From assembly GCA_947594025.1 (NCBI GenBank), contig CANQDZ010000010.1, forward strand, positions 1-43,931: 43,931 bases of DNA, read 5' to 3'. The stretch is from Candidatus Gastranaerophilales bacterium (GTDB lineage: Bacteria > Cyanobacteriota > Vampirovibrionia > Gastranaerophilales > Gastranaerophilaceae). Both the position numbers and the translations under genes were made by a program. Every line of letters begins with the position of its first letter. The stretch's first letter is position 1. The notes under the pieces are model-generated. The model made no database searches. It was not told the DNA's origin and saw only the letters and a list, made by a program, of their open reading frames with translations. Positions 42,790 through 43,931 of the stretch are shown piece after piece.

Positions 42790-43659
42790 ATGAAAAAGTA
42801 CACGGCGTTTACACTGGCAGAGGTGTTGATTACATTAGCAATAATTGGTGTTGTTGCAGCCTTAACAATACCCACGGTCATTACAAATTATCAAAAGAAA
42901 ATGTACGTAACCCAGCTTAAGAAGTCATACAATATGTTTACAAACGGCTTTAGAACAATGATGGCAAAAGAAGGGGTTACAAAGTTATCTGATACTGCTC
43001 TGTGGGCGAAAATGCCTGAAAATTCGTCGGTTTTTTATCAAAGTCAATTATTCGACGAAAGCGGTCAGAATTTTAAAACCGAATTCGAGAAAACATTTAA
43101 AATTATTTCATTACAAAACAGCAGTAATTATTTAAAAAACTACGATTCAAAAATAGAAGCGCTTAACGCAAAAGTGGAAGATGAACCACCAGGCTCCATT
43201 TCTTGGTTTTTTATCAGTTCATTCAGAAGTAATTTTGTAGTTTTAGCCGACGGAACGACACTTGAGTTTAGCTTATATAAACAACCGCAAACGGCATCAT
43301 GCGGAGGTCAAAAGTGTAGAAGCCTGAGTGAATTTCGAAAAAGCAGAAATACTTCTTCAAAATTTTGGGAATACGTTGGCACGATTTCAATTGACGTAAA
43401 CGGAATAAAAGGACCAAACAAACTAGGGCGCGATTATTTTAACTTTTTTATAAGCAACGACGGTTCTTTAGTTCCTGATAATGGAATAGAATATGCAATT
43501 TATTCAGGAAAAAATAATGATTACAAAAAAAATATAACATACTGGAACAGTGAAGAAGGTTCTTTGGACAAGAATAATAATTGCTCTACTAAGAACAAGT
43601 CATTTGGTTACGGCTGTGCCGCCCGCATTATGGAAGAAAGGTGGGAGATGAAGTACTAA
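42790..43659 (+). CDS. Type IV pilin/pseudopilin-like protein
   Basis: A 289-residue protein. The N-terminus is MKKYTA|FTLAEVLITL followed by AIIGVVAALTIP, a prepilin-peptidase leader with Ala instead of Gly before the cleavage site and Glu5 conserved, then the hydrophobic polymerisation helix. The C-terminal part is polar with cysteines (ASCGGQKCRS, NNCSTKNKSFGYGC) that may form disulfides. A minor pilin or secretion pseudopilin is expected. The start at 42790 is chosen over an in-frame ATG at 42700 because of the promoter at 42725-42752, the Shine-Dalgarno CAGGAG and the leader length. No other pilus gene is in the window. Confidence 0.85.
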   Translation: MKKYTAFTLAEVLITLAIIGVVAALTIPTVITNYQKKMYVTQLKKSYNMFTNGFRTMMAKEGVTKLSDTALWAKMPENSSVFYQSQLFDESGQNFKTEFEKTFKIISLQNSSNYLKNYDSKIEALNAKVEDEPPGSISWFFISSFRSNFVVLADGTTLEFSLYKQPQTASCGGQKCRSLSEFRKSRNTSSKFWEYVGTISIDVNGIKGPNKLGRDYFNFFISNDGSLVPDNGIEYAIYSGKNNDYKKNITYWNSEEGSLDKNNNCSTKNKSFGYGCAARIMEERWEMKY

Positions 43660-43665
43660 AGAGCT

Positions 43666-43698
43666 TAATTTCTTAAGGTCTATGACCTTAAGAAATTA
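43666..43698 (+). repeat. Perfect 15-bp hairpin after the pilin-like gene
   Basis: TAATTTCTTAAGGTC, loop TAT, GACCTTAAGAAATTA. No T-run follows, so it is not a standard terminator. It directly precedes the tandem repeat array. Confidence 0.9.
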
Positions 43699-43700
43699 GG

Positions 43701-43931
43701 ATGGCTTCGCCCATAACATTTGATAGATTTATCTTAAAACAGATAGTTCTCGATATTGATTTAGGGAGGCCGTGCCTTTATCATTTGATAGATTTATCTT
43801 AAAATTAGATAGTCCTCGATATTGATTTAAGGGGGCTGAGTCCTAAGGCTTGAAAAATTTATCAGAAACAACCTTCAATATTAACTTAGGGGCTGCGCCC
43901 ATAACACTTTACACATCCGTGTTATACCCCT
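43701..43931 (+). repeat. Degenerate tandem repeats of about 65 bp, running off the window end
   Basis: Four units near 43701-43766, 43767-43833, 43834-43890 and 43891-end. Units 1 and 2 share CATTTGATAGATTTATCTTA and TCGATATTGATTTA at a 65-base offset; unit 3 is diverged and 7 bases shorter; unit 4 is cut by the window. Each unit begins with a small GGC-NNN-GCC hairpin (triloops TTC, CGT, TGC; unit 3 degenerate). No ORF. This is the whole content of the last 272 bases apart from the hairpin at 43666-43698. Confidence 0.75.

Noticed and set aside
43701-43931. CRISPR array
   Set aside because: The units are contiguous degenerate repeats without constant repeats and unique spacers, and no cas gene is present.

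Overview
The window looks like ordinary chromosome from a low-GC, Gram-negative bacterium. An outer membrane is implied by a BamA/Omp85 protein, a TolC-type channel and TonB-C-like proteins. Best fit, by inference only, is a gut Melainabacteria relative (Gastranaerophilales/Vampirovibrionia). The reasons are the AT-rich, lysine-rich coding, an LL-diaminopimelate aminotransferase, a three-POTRA Omp85, a pilin-like protein with an A|FTLAEVLITLAIIGVVAA leader, and short N-terminal SFTG-type motifs in the amylase-like proteins. I see no rRNA, tRNA, insertion sequence, prophage or CRISPR array.

Layout. 1-5984 (+): the 3' part of a coiled-coil CHAP-like protein with an EF-hand, then a helicase-nuclease and a secreted VWA protein. 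6002-15375 (-): a four-gene block of two related membrane proteins followed by two divergent GH13 amylase-like enzymes. 15528-20561 (-): a compact six-gene envelope operon (small membrane protein, exported glycine-zipper protein, membrane-anchored VWA, FHA-like multi-spanning protein, two TonB-C-like proteins). 20791-29295: mixed housekeeping genes (NCS2 purine permease, NMP/phosphomevalonate-kinase-like protein, fused class I fumarase, thioesterase, RecJ, BI-1/YccA, CoaE) with small unknowns, including an exported PD-(D/E)XK-like protein and a 54-residue ORF. 29351-37518: solitary DNA methyltransferase, M16 protease, DnaA, TPR/NHL protein, DapL, TsaD. 37621-43659: BamA, a substrate-binding/TolC fusion, a DUF1836-type regulator and a pilin-like protein. 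43660-43931 holds a perfect hairpin and degenerate 65-bp tandem repeats.

The most striking signal is not a gene. Nine gene starts on both strands have a sigma70-type -10 hexamer (TATAAT, TAAAAT, TATTAT, TAGAAT or TATCAT), then exactly six bases, then ATG, with no Shine-Dalgarno sequence. That places +1 at the start codon and predicts leaderless mRNAs. Genes inside operons instead carry Shine-Dalgarno sequences or overlap the previous stop. A second genome-style signal is that five of seven convergent gene pairs overlap at their 3' ends. The best candidates for an undescribed system are the six-gene FHA/VWA/TonB-C operon and the paired-membrane-protein plus paired-GH13 operon.
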